Under the pieces are notes generated by a model that worked only from the letters and a program-made list of their open reading frames with translations, was not told where the DNA came from and made no database searches. The position numbers and the translations under genes are program-made. Shown here in pieces: positions 11,027 through 21,917 of a stretch of 64,000 bases of DNA. Origin of the DNA: Talinum fruticosum (lineage: Eukaryota; Streptophyta; Magnoliopsida; Caryophyllales; Talinaceae); the NCBI GenBank assembly GCA_021018815.1, contig JAITYX010000066.1, positions 558,001 to 622,000 on the forward strand, in the 5' to 3' direction. Within the stretch, counting starts at the first letter, position 1; each line of letters starts with the position of its first letter.

Positions 11027-12487
11027 AATACTACCTACGCTCATGGCCTTCCGGATTGTTGTTGTTACTATTGTTTTTTGTTTCGTATATGTCTTTTCCA
11101 TCACTTACCCATAGCCTATGGACTTCTGGATCTAAAGGAGGCAAGCTAAGAAGTGGTTTGAACTCATCAATATCTTGGATGAGGACAGACGGCTCCCACC
11201 CGACCCGGAGTGGGTTTAGTGAAAATAGCTAAGGTACCAACTAAAGGGTTTTTGTTGTTACTTGGTTTTGGGCAGCTTTAGGTAAAGGGAGTTGACCATT
11301 TTGAAATATACTTTCTAGTTTGTTCTTGAATGTCCAACACTATTCGGTGTCATGTCTTTGTGCACGATGGTATTTCCAAAATTTTTCCGCGTCCCAGCTT
11401 TTGGACTGTTTAAGCGCTTTCGATTCTCGCTATAATGGGTGGCAATTCTATCTTTCCCTTAACCAAGTAGTTGGTCAAGGGCTTGAATATAGGTAGTATC
11501 AATAGGAGTGTTGTCGGTATATCCGTTGAGGGCCTTGACATATGCACCCCTGCTAGTATTTCCTGTATTAGAGGTTTTCTTATCTTTGGATTGATAATTA
11601 CCTCTATACCCTGTCGCAACTTTAGTGGTCACGGTGGACAGTTCCTCTTCTATCAGCATGCTAGCATCTCTAACGGTTGAAAAGTTGATGTCGCAATTTG
11701 AGGTGCTGATTGTAGGCGAGTTAAAGGTTCTTCACAATGATCTTGACATGGTCCTTTTCGGAGGGTCGGTCTACCATGTGGGCAGCCTTTGCTCTCCATC
11801 CGGTGAGAAAGTCTCGTGAAGCTTTCTTTCTCACCTTGCTTAATAATTCCAAGTCTCTAAGAGTAACTGGTAAATCGGTGTTATAGGAGTATTGATGTAG
11901 GAACTCCTTACATAGATCAGTCCAGCTTGGTAACCTTGCATGGGTTGATCGTGTTATACCACTTCATTACATCAATATTGAAAGTCCATGGGAAGATGAC
12001 GTGGTAAGTGTCTTCCGTAATTTTCTTAAGAGTTATTGCTCCCAAGAAGTTGTGAACATGATGATGGGATTCTCGAAACCTCTAAACTTGATATCGGGCA
12101 TGGTATACTTAGGGGATAGTTTTCCTTTTAAAGCGAATCCCTTATGATCAAATAGTGATTCTTAAACATGGATGACTCCCTTAAAATTTGTTTTATCCGA
12201 TCTATGCGTACATCAGGCTGAGGTTTGGGTTCATACTTAAGGGGTTCATGTTTGGGACTCGTTTGGAGGAGATAAACTAGGTGAAGGTGGAGGACCTACT
12301 TTCCTTCCTTTTCTTAAGCATTCCGCTTCTTTATCTCTCTTACTACCCTCAATAGCTTTCAGAATAATCTTAGATCACTTGATATAAATGTTATCTTCTC
12401 ATCTTGATCATCCGTTCTAGTTTCCACCTTAGCTAGGTTCTCATTAAGAAAAGTGAGAATAGGAGACCGTTATTGGGATTCGTCCAT
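11027..12487 (-). pseudogene. Tat/Ogre-like gag, broken (copy X5)
   Basis: The start codon lies at 12487-12485, in the same context as the X2 gag start. On the minus strand the pieces recognised are: FPWTFNIDVMKWYN (about 11960-12000), a GEKESFT segment (about 11810-11840), MLIEEELSTVTTKVATGYRG (11659-11600), then KYHRAQRHDTE and CWTFKNK (about 11380-11310), the histidine- and cysteine-bearing C-terminal gag motif of plant gypsy elements. The gag therefore extends further 3' than the X2 copy. Several frameshifts and stops break it. Near 11030-11130 the minus strand still reads LDPEVHRLWVSDGKDIYE. It meets the X2 gag tail to tail at about 11027. Confidence 0.72.
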
Positions 12488-13433
12488 TGGAAGGGAATTC
12501 TTTCTAGGTACTCGTCTTACGATGAAAAATAGATTGAACTAGTATCGTGTGCACCGGAATATGTCGCACCGGTGTAGACCCCGGAGTAAAATATGATGCA
12601 GATCGAGGGGAAGATGTGCCGGACTCCTTGTTGAGTCGTTCTAACCTTTTGGAGCTTGGATTTCGATGATACTCAATTTTGGTAGACATCCCTATTCTAT
12701 AACCCAAAGGATCAAGTTTAGGACCTTGTGAAAGAAAATCATTCTTGGGAGGAAAGAACTTAAGCGCGAGACCCGAGGAGACACAATATGCTTCTATTTG
12801 GATGCATGTAAAGAATGCAACAAAAATGAAGCGCATGCAATGCCTTATGACTTGGTTAGGGATGATTTTATGATTTGGCTAATACATAATGCATGAATGA
12901 TTGATCCTTGATGGAAGATGCTTTTATTTTGGCTAGATGAAAATATGATAATGCATTTCCTTATATTTAGAATGAATTTGTTTTGACTAAAATGCAATAC
13001 GAAATGTAAAATGGACCCACCTAATATGAGACAGATTTATTTTGGCTAAAATGTGAGATGGACTCACCTAATATAACATTAATTTAATTTGGCTAAATGA
13101 AAATACAAAATGGACTCACCTAATCTGAGATGAATTTATTTTGGTTAAATGAAAATGCAAAATGGACTCACCTAATATGATATGAATTTATTTTGGCTCA
13201 ATGAAAATGTAAAATGGACTCACCTAATCTGAGATGAATTTACTTTGGCTAAATGAAAATGCGAGATGAAAATGCAAAATGAGAATGTAAAAAGGAAGGT
13301 AAAAAGACTGATCGACCGACTAAAAGATAGAGCGAACATTGGTAAGACCCTCTTGGATCTACTATCGATGACTATCTAGATCGCTTAAACAAGGTTTTAG
13401 TATGACTCGAAATGCAAATAATGGATTGACCTA
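12488..13433 (-). mobile_element. Tat/Ogre-like 5' leader (copy X5)
   Basis: This is non-coding leader upstream (minus strand) of the X5 gag. It shares CCAAAAGGTTAGA and GTGCATCCAAATA-type blocks with the X3 leader at 44530-44750. It contains the tandem array at 12960-13270. It is cut at 13433 by a copia LTR in the opposite orientation, and the rest of this element, including its LTR and primer site, is not identified beyond that. Confidence 0.6.
12960..13270 (-). repeat. About 52-bp tandem repeat in Tat/Ogre leader
   Basis: The GGAC start of the GGACTCACCTAAT core recurs at about 13013, 13060, 13112, 13164 and 13215, a spacing of 47-52 bp. Each unit also has AATTTATTTTGGCTAAATGA. On the minus strand this reads ATTAGGTGAGTCCATTTT, the same motif as the array at 44290-44480, so two elements of the family carry it. 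Confidence 0.85.
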
Positions 13434-14740
13434 TGAAGACTCGGACTCTATACTTACACGTTTCGAGTTCCATCCGAGAATCGAGTATAAGAACTCTTCT
13501 CTCATAAGGTTTTGATTTCAAGTCATTCTATGTATCTTATAAACTTTATTGAGTGTTACAAAATCTATTATGCTGCTTTTGCATGACTCCGATTGACTCG
13601 GAAAGCATACTTCTACATGTCACTTCATACTCGGTTCCGAGTCACCCAACACTCGGATTTATCGCATATTCAAACACTATCTTTTCCGCGCTTAAACTCG
13701 GGTTTGACTTCATGGTTCAGGATTACATTGTTCTAAGTCAGCATATTTAGTTTGAATTGTGTTTAGTTTAGATCTAGTCTGTTTACTCGATATTCTTTAT
13801 CCGACTTGATTGTCCTCTAGATCGACTAAGATGGAATTTGAGTTTCATGGATATTAAACTCGTAAAATTCCATTTCTTTTTGACTCGTGATAATTAGTCA
13901 CTCAATTATTTTAATTATATTATTATCTTTGCCTAATCTTGGACCAAAGTATTTTATACTTTGAGAACCAAAGTAATTTGCTTTTGTAGGTTATTCAAAC
14001 GAGGCTTTCTTAAATTTGAATCACAAAAATAACCTGGCTTCAAAACGTTAAATCACCAGCGAGACAAGGCTTTTTCCACCTCCGACCTAGCCCGGACACT
14101 CGTGTCGGGATTGTCTCGTTTCCAAAACTGGAAATCTGCAACACCAAGCTCAACGGTGGTTTCCACCTTATTTTTCAAGACACCACCAAGTGGTTTTGGG
14201 ATTTCCAAAGGAGTCAAGAACCGTTGCTCAACGTTCATATCTCAACGGATATTTCCTGAGTGACTAAGAAAATCCTTTACAACGGTAACGAAGGACCTCC
14301 AGTCAGAAGATGGACACAACGGCTAAGCTGCTTAGTCATCTATATATAGAAGCCAACTTTCAAAACTTGAAGATTGCCGAATCTATTATTAATACACATA
14401 CTTGATAAAAGTCATTGTATTCATTCTCAATCTTCTACTTACAACTCCAATTCTGTTTTTTATAACTTTCTAAGTTGTAAGGTCTTGTACTCGCTACAAA
14501 CACTTTCTTTCTTACTCTCTAAGTAAGGTCCCTTGACCGAGCTGTAAGGGTTAACTCAGCTCAGCTTGTCCCTAACTCGTAAGGGTGATCTCGGCTAGGA
14601 AGTACTAGATCAAATAAGGTAATTTCCGAGTCTAGGAAAACGTGTAAGGAGTTGTTTAAGGGAGCAATTCAAGTTAAGTCAGCCTACCGTATTTTGTGGA
14701 CTCAAAATAGTGGATTCAACTTCATGCTTGGAAGTACTAT
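13434..14740 (+). mobile_element. SIRE-type copia LTR, 3'-truncated (L1)
   Basis: It starts TGAAGACTCGGACTC at 13434 and follows the copia LTRs elsewhere in the window, which are all on the minus strand, so this one is inverted relative to them. It carries the LTR TATA region (CATCTATATATAGAAGCC, about 14337) and the AGTGGATTCAACTTCATGCTTGGA segment near its end. The final 200 bp or so of the LTR (through CACCCTATTCACCCCC) are missing, so it is truncated and has no recognisable second flank. The left flank is ACCTA. No internal copia sequence follows. Confidence 0.78.
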
Positions 14741-15150
14741 AAACCGCAAGCAAAAATGGGCCTTGAGTAAAACTAGCCCAACTACAAGCGCTAGAACCCG
14801 GGAGGATGGATGAACCGACCGGCTAAAGTGGCGTTGATCCACGACCTAGCTTAGGTCCGGTACGACCTTCGTGGCACAGATTAGAAGAGGAGAAAACCTA
14901 GCTAGTTGATATAAAAAGGGACCCTGGCATGATTCTAAAAACACACTTTCAAAACCTAATGAGCACTTACTCGAAAGTAGATCCCAAAACACCTCGCAAT
15001 TTTTTACTTCCAATCCTCGGAATGGATTTCATTTTAAACTAAATCATTGGATGCACAACATGAATGATGTCGATAGGCTAGGGTTATCAAGTTATGGGAT
15101 GAACACCTTATTCAAGCATTAGATAAGTTAGAATTCACTAGACAAGGGTA
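14741..15150. other. Unassigned sequence before the DUF7745-like ORF
   Basis: I see no conserved coding sequence. A TATA-like TTGATATAAAAAGGG occurs at 14907 and the stretch directly precedes the decayed ORF, so it may be that ORF's own leader. Part of it (14780-14880) resembles no other copy in the window. Confidence 0.3.
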
Positions 15151-16530
15151 AGGGTTGCAGTGTCTTTCTAGGATCTTGAGCATCATGTGTTCGAGTTTAG
15201 GGACAAAGAATTGTGTCCTTTCCCCAAACAGTTTGATGCCATTAGTCGCAACCATCATTGTCAAACTAGGCTCGTGATTCCTATGCCATCAACTAATATG
15301 GCAGGAACCTACAAGCAATTACTACACCTGAACAATAAGACTCTAAGGTGGATTGTGAAAGGGATAAAGTGAACTTAGCCATGATGATGTTGCAATTCCG
15401 TCCTCCGTATGCTTCTAGTCCGGCGCATATTTGGAAGCATCCCCCATTATCATGTACATTAGTAGGCGACTTGCTACTGGTGGGATGCCACAAGGAATAT
15501 CTCCTGTTGCGCTACTAAATGTGACAGAATAATAAGGGGAATACCATTCATTAACCCCACTAATTGTCGCTTGAACCATCCTTAAGCTAGACCAAGTAGA
15601 GGCGAGATCTTAACAAAGACTTTGTAGAAAGCCCCTTGTTGTTGCAGGTAAGAAATTCTAAACGGTCAAGAACCCCTTTGTCGTTGTCGTAATGCGGTGT
15701 CGGTTAATGGTGGCGACACAACGCTTGTGAGCCCAATTTTTTTTTTTTTCTCGTATTATCTTACTCCTGTTGGGTTGTGAATCAAGATGAATTCCGCTGT
15801 GTAGGATATATATAATCTTTGCATTTGTTTTGTGCGGATTTGGTTGGTGGAGCATTTTGAGCTGGTGCGAGGACCTATGAAGGCCGATTAGTACTGGCAA
15901 CCCGGCTTCGCCAATGACAATACCTCCTATCCTAACCAATTGGGTGGCATCCCGATAGGAGTCCTGGATTAGCGAAGGGCATCCCATAAAGTAGTACATT
16001 GAACACTAGAGGGTGTCCCAATTTAGGACATATATTGCGAGACAACCATTTGTACGTTCTATCGGGGTTCGGAACCTATATGTACTATTTCCCGGACCAT
16101 GTCATGCATCAAATGGGCTGGGTACAGGATATCCCTTACCTAGATTGCATCTCACCTGCCTCCTTTGATGTTCTAGGCAAGTGCTAGATGGGTACCATCT
16201 TAGGTCGATTAATGGATGAACCTGCCATGGTTGCTCGAAGCCTACAAACGAGCATCTTGTGATTGTCTCCAAATTTATTCTCGCAATGGATAAAAGAGAC
16301 TAATCCTAAGAGGCGTAAGGCATTGAGAGCTCGAGAGCATAACCCGAGAAAAACCCCTGCAGATACGCGAAGTGGTTCTGCAAGTTGGTGAACGGGCTTG
16401 CCAAAGAGAAATGGAAGCCGGGAAAAAGAGGAAAGAAAGGCTCGCCGAATTGAACAACTGAAGAAATAAACCCAAGGAGGTGCAGCTGAATCGAGCGGCT
16501 CAAAGGGAACGAAAGTGAAGATGGACTAGG
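15151..16530 (+). pseudogene. Decayed DUF7745-like retroelement ORF
   Basis: Plant Tat/Ogre-type elements often carry an additional ORF of unknown function with a domain related to the plant mobile domain (DUF7745). Here the N-terminal part reads LEHHVFEFRDKELCPFPKQF (about 15170-15230), fitting the F-x-D-x-x-x-x-x-F-x-F-x-x-x-E-L-x-P-T pattern. A central segment follows, with a WLVEHFELV stretch near 15840-15870. The segment YVLSGFGTYMYYFPDHVMHQ (about 16050-16110) fits the V-P-L-L-G-x-x-G-x-x-x-Y-x-P-x-x-V-x-R-Q-F-G core. A charged, coiled-coil-like tail rich in KRKERLAELNN ends near 16530. Many stops and shifts make it non-functional. Which neighbouring element owned it is unresolved. Confidence 0.5.
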
Positions 16531-16836
16531 GTTTAGGATTAGGAAGAAATAATTTTTTGAAAATTTGGTTTGCCTCTTTAGAACTTTTTTTAATTTCCAA
16601 GTATTATGCTTGTTAATTCCCTATTTTTTGGCTATGTACTTGGGTAAGTAGTAGGCTTACCCTTATTATTAATAAAGTAAGTTTTATTCTCTTTTCTATG
16701 CTTTATTATTTTTATTTTATCGCTCACCTAAAATGGAATAATTAAAATGGACTGTCCAAAATGGACCGCCCTAAAAATGACCACAAACGGAAAAAGAAAA
16801 TAGTGGCAGATTGAACTTGACTCGTCTCGTCCCACT
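16531..16836 (+). other. Spacer between DUF7745-like ORF and Tat/Ogre LTR
   Basis: This is AT-rich and non-coding. It contains AAAATGGACTGTCCAAAATGG, related to the leader tandem-repeat core, suggesting it belongs to a member of the same family. Confidence 0.35.
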
Positions 16837-17933
16837 CGTAGACACTCGAAAATGTGTTGCCCTTATCTCCTTTATTTATGTTATTTTATTTTGTCGAGCA
16901 CGATGATAAAATCCTAATCCTGTTTGCAAACCGGGATCACGGTTGGAGTCCGACTTGCGTGACGGAAGCCGATAAACCAAAAAGAATCCATTAACAGTAG
17001 AAAGAGCAACTTTGTTTACTTTGGGTCGGTCCACAAACCAATTTTCTTTGGGTTAGAAAAAGCCTAAGTCAAGGCGCCCAATTAGGAGAAGTTCGGGGTC
17101 GCGTTTCGAGATTTGTTGCTCACTAAACACAAGTGTTTCATCCTCGGCGTCCAAGCGAAACACGGACGTGGAGCTCAAATGTTCGTACGACACAATTTAG
17201 GCAGAGCGTTACGCTTCGTGGCTTTCAATGCCAAAATGCTGCATTTTGTTGCTTCATTGACTAATCAAGGCACGGAACTCCGGACGTCCATACGACACTC
17301 GTTTAGGCCGCCACGCACTTTATGGCTTTCCATGCTAAAAAGCTGCGTTTTTCGCTAACGTCGAAGTGAGGCATAAAGTTCGGTTCTCCGAGCGACGCCA
17401 TTCTAAGGCTAGTGCCATGATCCTTGGCCCTTCCCATAGGATTCCTAGTCCAGGCTGCTTTTATTCGGTTTTGTTTGGATTATGGCCGGTCCGGTTCGAC
17501 TATTTGATGACTGATTTGATGCTTTTAGGTCATTTCTTGTGACCTAGCCCCGCACCTATAAATAGAGGATCATTTCCTCTATTATAGGGTTGCTGATTAT
17601 TGACCTAGCTGCTGGAAGTTGCTGCTGGAAGTTGCTGCATCTTGACCTTTAAGGCTATTAAATCCATACTAAGCTACACACTCGCTGAATTTAGGCAAAG
17701 AGCTACTGAATGCTAAATCAGTATTCCGATCTCTTGGCTAATTTTAAGTTAACCATTACTATTTTTTCACACCTTTTTGGCCCAAAAGCCTTGCGACGGA
17801 ATGTGAATTATATTTTTCTATTTTTTGAATTATAAAATAATATCTCGAGACTTTGTAAAATCAAAAGAGAACCATCACTACTCCATGGGGAAACTTCGGC
17901 CCGTTTGGTCCGCCGCCCCTACACGGGGAGGTG
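16837..17933 (+). mobile_element. Tat/Ogre-like 5' LTR (copy X3), first part
   Basis: It begins CGTAGACACTCG (TG changed to CG) and carries the family's early block (AATCCTGTTTGCAAACCG) and TATA box (ACCTATAAATAGAGG at about 17563). It is interrupted at 17933 by the Tekay-like element. The last 19 bases of the LTR resume at 24824 and end CGTACA at 24842, next to a primer site. Net length is about 1.12 kb. It lacks a segment present in X1, X2 and X4. Homology of 17780-17870 with 9640-9740 shows that the GGCGACTCC block of those copies is inside the LTR and is not their primer site. Confidence 0.65.
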
Positions 17934-20626
17934 TGTAATAGCCCTAGACCTACCCTAGGAGTATTGTATGCCAAGGTTCCCAAGAGGAACCCCTAAGGCT
18001 ACTTATGATCTCGGCTTAGGGTTAATAGCTTTGTCTTAGATTTGCGGAAGCGTGTTTCTAGGTTTTCGAAGGCTTTCCTTAAAATTTAAGCAGAGTTCCG
18101 TTTGTAATATGACTAATCCCATAGGCTTAAAGCCTTAACCCCGCACGAAACACATTCATAAACTCAACGAACCACAGTGCTCGGAGTATCCACATATAAA
18201 CTCAATGAGTCACACGCTCGGAGTAAACACATAAGTATTTTATTATACATAGTCAACATTCACTTAAACATACATTTGAGCCTCACAAACATGGAAACAT
18301 AAGAACACAAAGTAAGTCCAACATCTTCTATCCAGGAGTCTCGCTACTCCTAAAAGCCAAAAGCAACTCCAAGAGGTCTGGCTTCGTACTTGAAATATTG
18401 GTGAGGTCATGAGCTCTATGAGCCTAATGAATAACCCAAACCCAGCCCTGATTTCACTTTGCACATTAATTCATTAACGAACATACGTAAGTTCGCTATT
18501 CATTCATAACATGCGATTCACATCATGCGAGCTGAATATACGTAAGATATTAAACTTACCAACTTCGTGAGAAGCACAATGACATCAATTACTCATGTAT
18601 TCAATCAAGACAGGCTGTATTCTTCTTTCTACGTAAGTACGTCATAGAATCATTCATCATGTAAGACATTCATCATGTAAATCATTCATCAAGTAAGTCA
18701 TTCATCACAAAATCACATCTTACTTCTTATCGTATTTATTTCTTATGAAATCGGGATTCGTTCTTCTTCTCATTCTTCTTCTTGAGTTCAATTATGCATT
18801 TCATAAATCATTCATTCTTTTTTCTTGTTCATTATGCATAATCATTTGTTTCTTCATATCGTAATTCTTAAGTATTCTTAGTTTCCAATGGGAAGAAGAT
18901 TTATGTTCCGCTCTCAAGGCCTAGTTCTTGGAGGCAAAATAATTCGTGGAAGCAAAATAATTCGTGGGGTCTTAGATCAATAACACAATCCTTTTTCCCT
19001 TATTTAGTTCTTTATGTTTCTTATTTTCTCATTATGTTCTTATTACTTATTAACAAGATGCACTTAATTCATATAATTCATGCTCAATACCTTCATACGT
19101 AACATCTTCGCAACTAACAATTCACATAAGCAAGTTCCAATCAAGCACAATCAATCCAACTCGTATAGGCATGCTTGTGTCATTTATAATCGATGTACTT
19201 TGGGATAAACACATCATCACATAAACATATCAATTAAGATTTCTAATCAACGAACTTATCGTTTTCCTGATTGCATAATACAGACGCATAGGTGGCTTAT
19301 GGTTCTATAACTTCCCTTAATCTATCCATATATCTTCTTAAATCCATAACTTCCAATCTACTCATCCAATGCATACCAAAATTTCTAGGAAATTATCGTA
19401 AATTACCAGGAAGCTACAGTAAAAGTTTTAGGAATTTTGGGTTACACATGAATTCGCAATAATTCGAGACAGTGACCTAAACTGTTGTAAAATCCGCACC
19501 TAAATCATGAATTCAATTTTCTGATTTATCTCACTAATTCTATCCAAGCTACTCTCATCAAATTCTCAATATAAAGCTCAATAATCATGCTCAATAATAC
19601 TCAATCATCCTTAAGTTCATGAATTAGACACATAATTTGCAACATGCCTTTTCAATTCGTGAGTTGCTAATTTCGTGAATTTAAGCCTCTAAGTTCTTTA
19701 ATTAAACCTATGGTTCCCAATTTCATACTTCAATTTCAAATTTAATCCACCTAATTTGTTTTATCTTTAGAGGATGAATTTGAATCACTCACCTAAAATT
19801 TTTAGCGATTCTAAGAATTTCGGTTTTAGAGGGTTTTCGAATTGGGTGTTTTTGCTTTACTTTCTTCTTTTGGGTCCCCTTTTCTTCTTCCCGACGTCCA
19901 CTTCTTCTTCCTTTGCTCAAACTCTCCCTGTCTCCCTCTCGCTCTGTTGTTTTTGGGTTCTCAAACTCCTAGCCTCTCGGTTCTGTCCGGTCTCGCCGTC
20001 TCCCTTTCGCGCTTGCCGGCCGCGCGAGCACGCAGTGCCCCTTCTTCTTCTTTGTTCCCCTTCGGTCTCTTTTTCGTTCTCGCTCCCTGGCTCTCTCGCT
20101 TCGGGTCTTGGACACTCTCACTCTTCCTCTTAATATCTCATTCTTAATATGTGCTTCCGGTTCCTTCAATCCCTCGCCCTCTTTGCTCTGTCTCTCCTCT
20201 CGCTCTCCTCTATGCTTCGCTTCCGTTAGTCTCTCTTTCCTCTCATTCTGTTTCTGCTCCTTTCTCTCTCTCTGGCCGGTTCCTCTTAATCCCAGTTTGG
20301 GTTTCTCTCTCCTAATTTCCTTATTCCACCTAATTAGATTTGTGAGAGTGCACTATTGGACCTCTTAATTCCACACTTAGTTTTCACGCAGTACTCCCAC
20401 TCCCATTCAAATGCCAGCACCTTCTTATCCCCCTTTTATTCCCTTTTTCTTTTAGTTTTAAATTTTATATTTTGGGCTTTCAAGTGAATTGGGCCAAAAA
20501 TATTTCACAAGCCCATATTCGTTAGCCCATGCTAGGGTTTCAATTTCGACTCGGAAAAATTTTAATTCACTTAATTTAAAATTTTTGAATTTTTAACTTA
20601 ACTTTTAATAACTTAATTCCCGACTA
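17934..20626 (-). repeat. 3' LTR of the Tekay-like element
   Basis: This is the direct repeat of 21918-24818. It begins (plus strand) TGTAATAGCCCTAGACC and is missing the LTR-start bases at its upper end, where it runs into gag-side sequence at about 20626. Compared with the other LTR it lacks a segment corresponding to about 22900-23060. The C/T-rich 19860-20300 stretch has open frames that are low-complexity only. Confidence 0.8.
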
Positions 20627-21662
20627 TAAAAAGTTTTGTCCTCGAATCTTGAAACTTAAAGTTACTTGAGATCTTATGGGGACGGTTCCATGATGTTGAA
20701 AACTCGCCCATGGTAAGCGGGGCCTCACCACTCTTGTCGTATCCAGTCCTCTTGTTCCTTGGTTGCGAGCTTGTTCCTTCGACTTGGTGTGGGCTCTTGG
20801 TACCCATCACCTCGTACCTTACTCATTGTTCCTCCGAGGACGATTCCTAGCAATATGTCCATTTTCCCCACATTTAAAACATTTCCCAGCTGCCACGTAG
20901 CATTCCTTTCCTCCGTGAACCTTGTGACAGTAATGGCATAGCTTTCTTACCATATCATTATTATTATGGCCAACTTGGCCTTGCCCAACACCCCTTTCGT
21001 TGTTCCTCCGATTCTAATAATCCATATTCCCACTTCAAGATCTTCTAGCATTAGCACTCCTCGGGCTTACATTCCTGTAGAACTCATTCTATGTGGATTG
21101 CTCTCGATACATATCTTGGTACGTGGTAATGGTTTGGCCAACTATTCTTTCACGTATGTCTAATGCTAGACCATCCTCAAACCGGTTAACCCGTCTTTGC
21201 TCCATATCTACCAAATACATACTAAATCGACTAAGCTTTGTAAACTTCACACCATACTCCATAACACTCATTCTTCCTAGTTTTAAGTCAATAAACTTTA
21301 ACTCCTTAGCTCTCTGCACATCCCTAGGAGAGTATTGACAATTTATGTTTTCCTTTAGTTCCTCCCAAGTTATTAGCCTTACTCGTTCTTCTTCTAGGCT
21401 CGGTTTAACCGCATCCCACAATGATTGGCTTCTCCAATGAAAAGATGCGCAGCTAATCCAACCTTATAGCTTTTAGGACACATCATAATCTTAAATATTT
21501 TATCGATCTCCCTCATCCATTGATCTAAGTCACTAGGATTTGCAGTATCCCTAAACTTCGAAGATTGCAATTTCGAAACTTATTCAAAAGGTTAATGCCT
21601 ATCATTAGATCGGTTACGTTACTCTGTTCATCGGTTATAGTACTTCCTTCCCCATGAGCCAT
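20627..21662 (-). pseudogene. Chromovirus (Tekay-like) gag, broken
   Basis: The start ATG (21662-21660) gives MAHGEGSTITDEQSNVTD. A conserved DLDQWMREIDKIF region follows after a shift (about 21500). The longest intact stretch (21421-21089) carries WEELKENINCQYSPRDVQ, the LKLGRMSVMEYGVKFTKLSR signature typical of plant Del/Tekay gag, and RFEDGLALDIRERI. Near 20830-20940 come zinc-knuckle-type motifs: CHYCHKVHGGKEC (CX2CX3HX4C) and CFKCGENGHIARNR, where the last cysteine has become arginine. It is broken by at least three stops or frameshifts and ends in a conserved-looking tail near 20640. Pol is entirely absent. Confidence 0.82.
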
Positions 21663-21899
21663 CTAACAAGGTCAAGTTACGAGATCATTATTAACTCTTT
21701 ACTACATTACTACACATAGATTCATAGAATCGCACATATGAACACATATTCACAAATCGGATCATGTGAGATTGACTCAATCGTATATAGGCACATAGGT
21801 TCGGGAGTCAAATCATATATTCATGTTTTAATCAATCACATAAGCAATCACTCAAGTCCTAGACTCGATTCTAGGAAAATCTACCTGGTCGGAGGATTC

Positions 21900-21914
21900 T
21901 TGCTCCGATCCTAT
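21900..21914 (-). promoter_or_regulatory. Degenerate tRNA-Met primer binding site (Tekay-like element)
   Basis: Just inside the 5' LTR the minus strand reads TAGGATCGGAGCA, which matches the initiator tRNA-Met site TGGTATCAGAGCA at 10 of 13 positions. Position is approximate by a few bases. Confidence 0.45.
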
Positions 21915-21917
21915 TTT

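Noticed and set aside
12960..13270. CRISPR-like array
   Set aside because: Units are contiguous with no unique spacers; plant retroelement context.
19774..20368. Leu/Ser/Phe-rich hydrophobic frames resembling membrane proteins
   Set aside because: They lie in LTR C/T-rich sequence and recur at 23998-24477 in the partner LTR with different frames.
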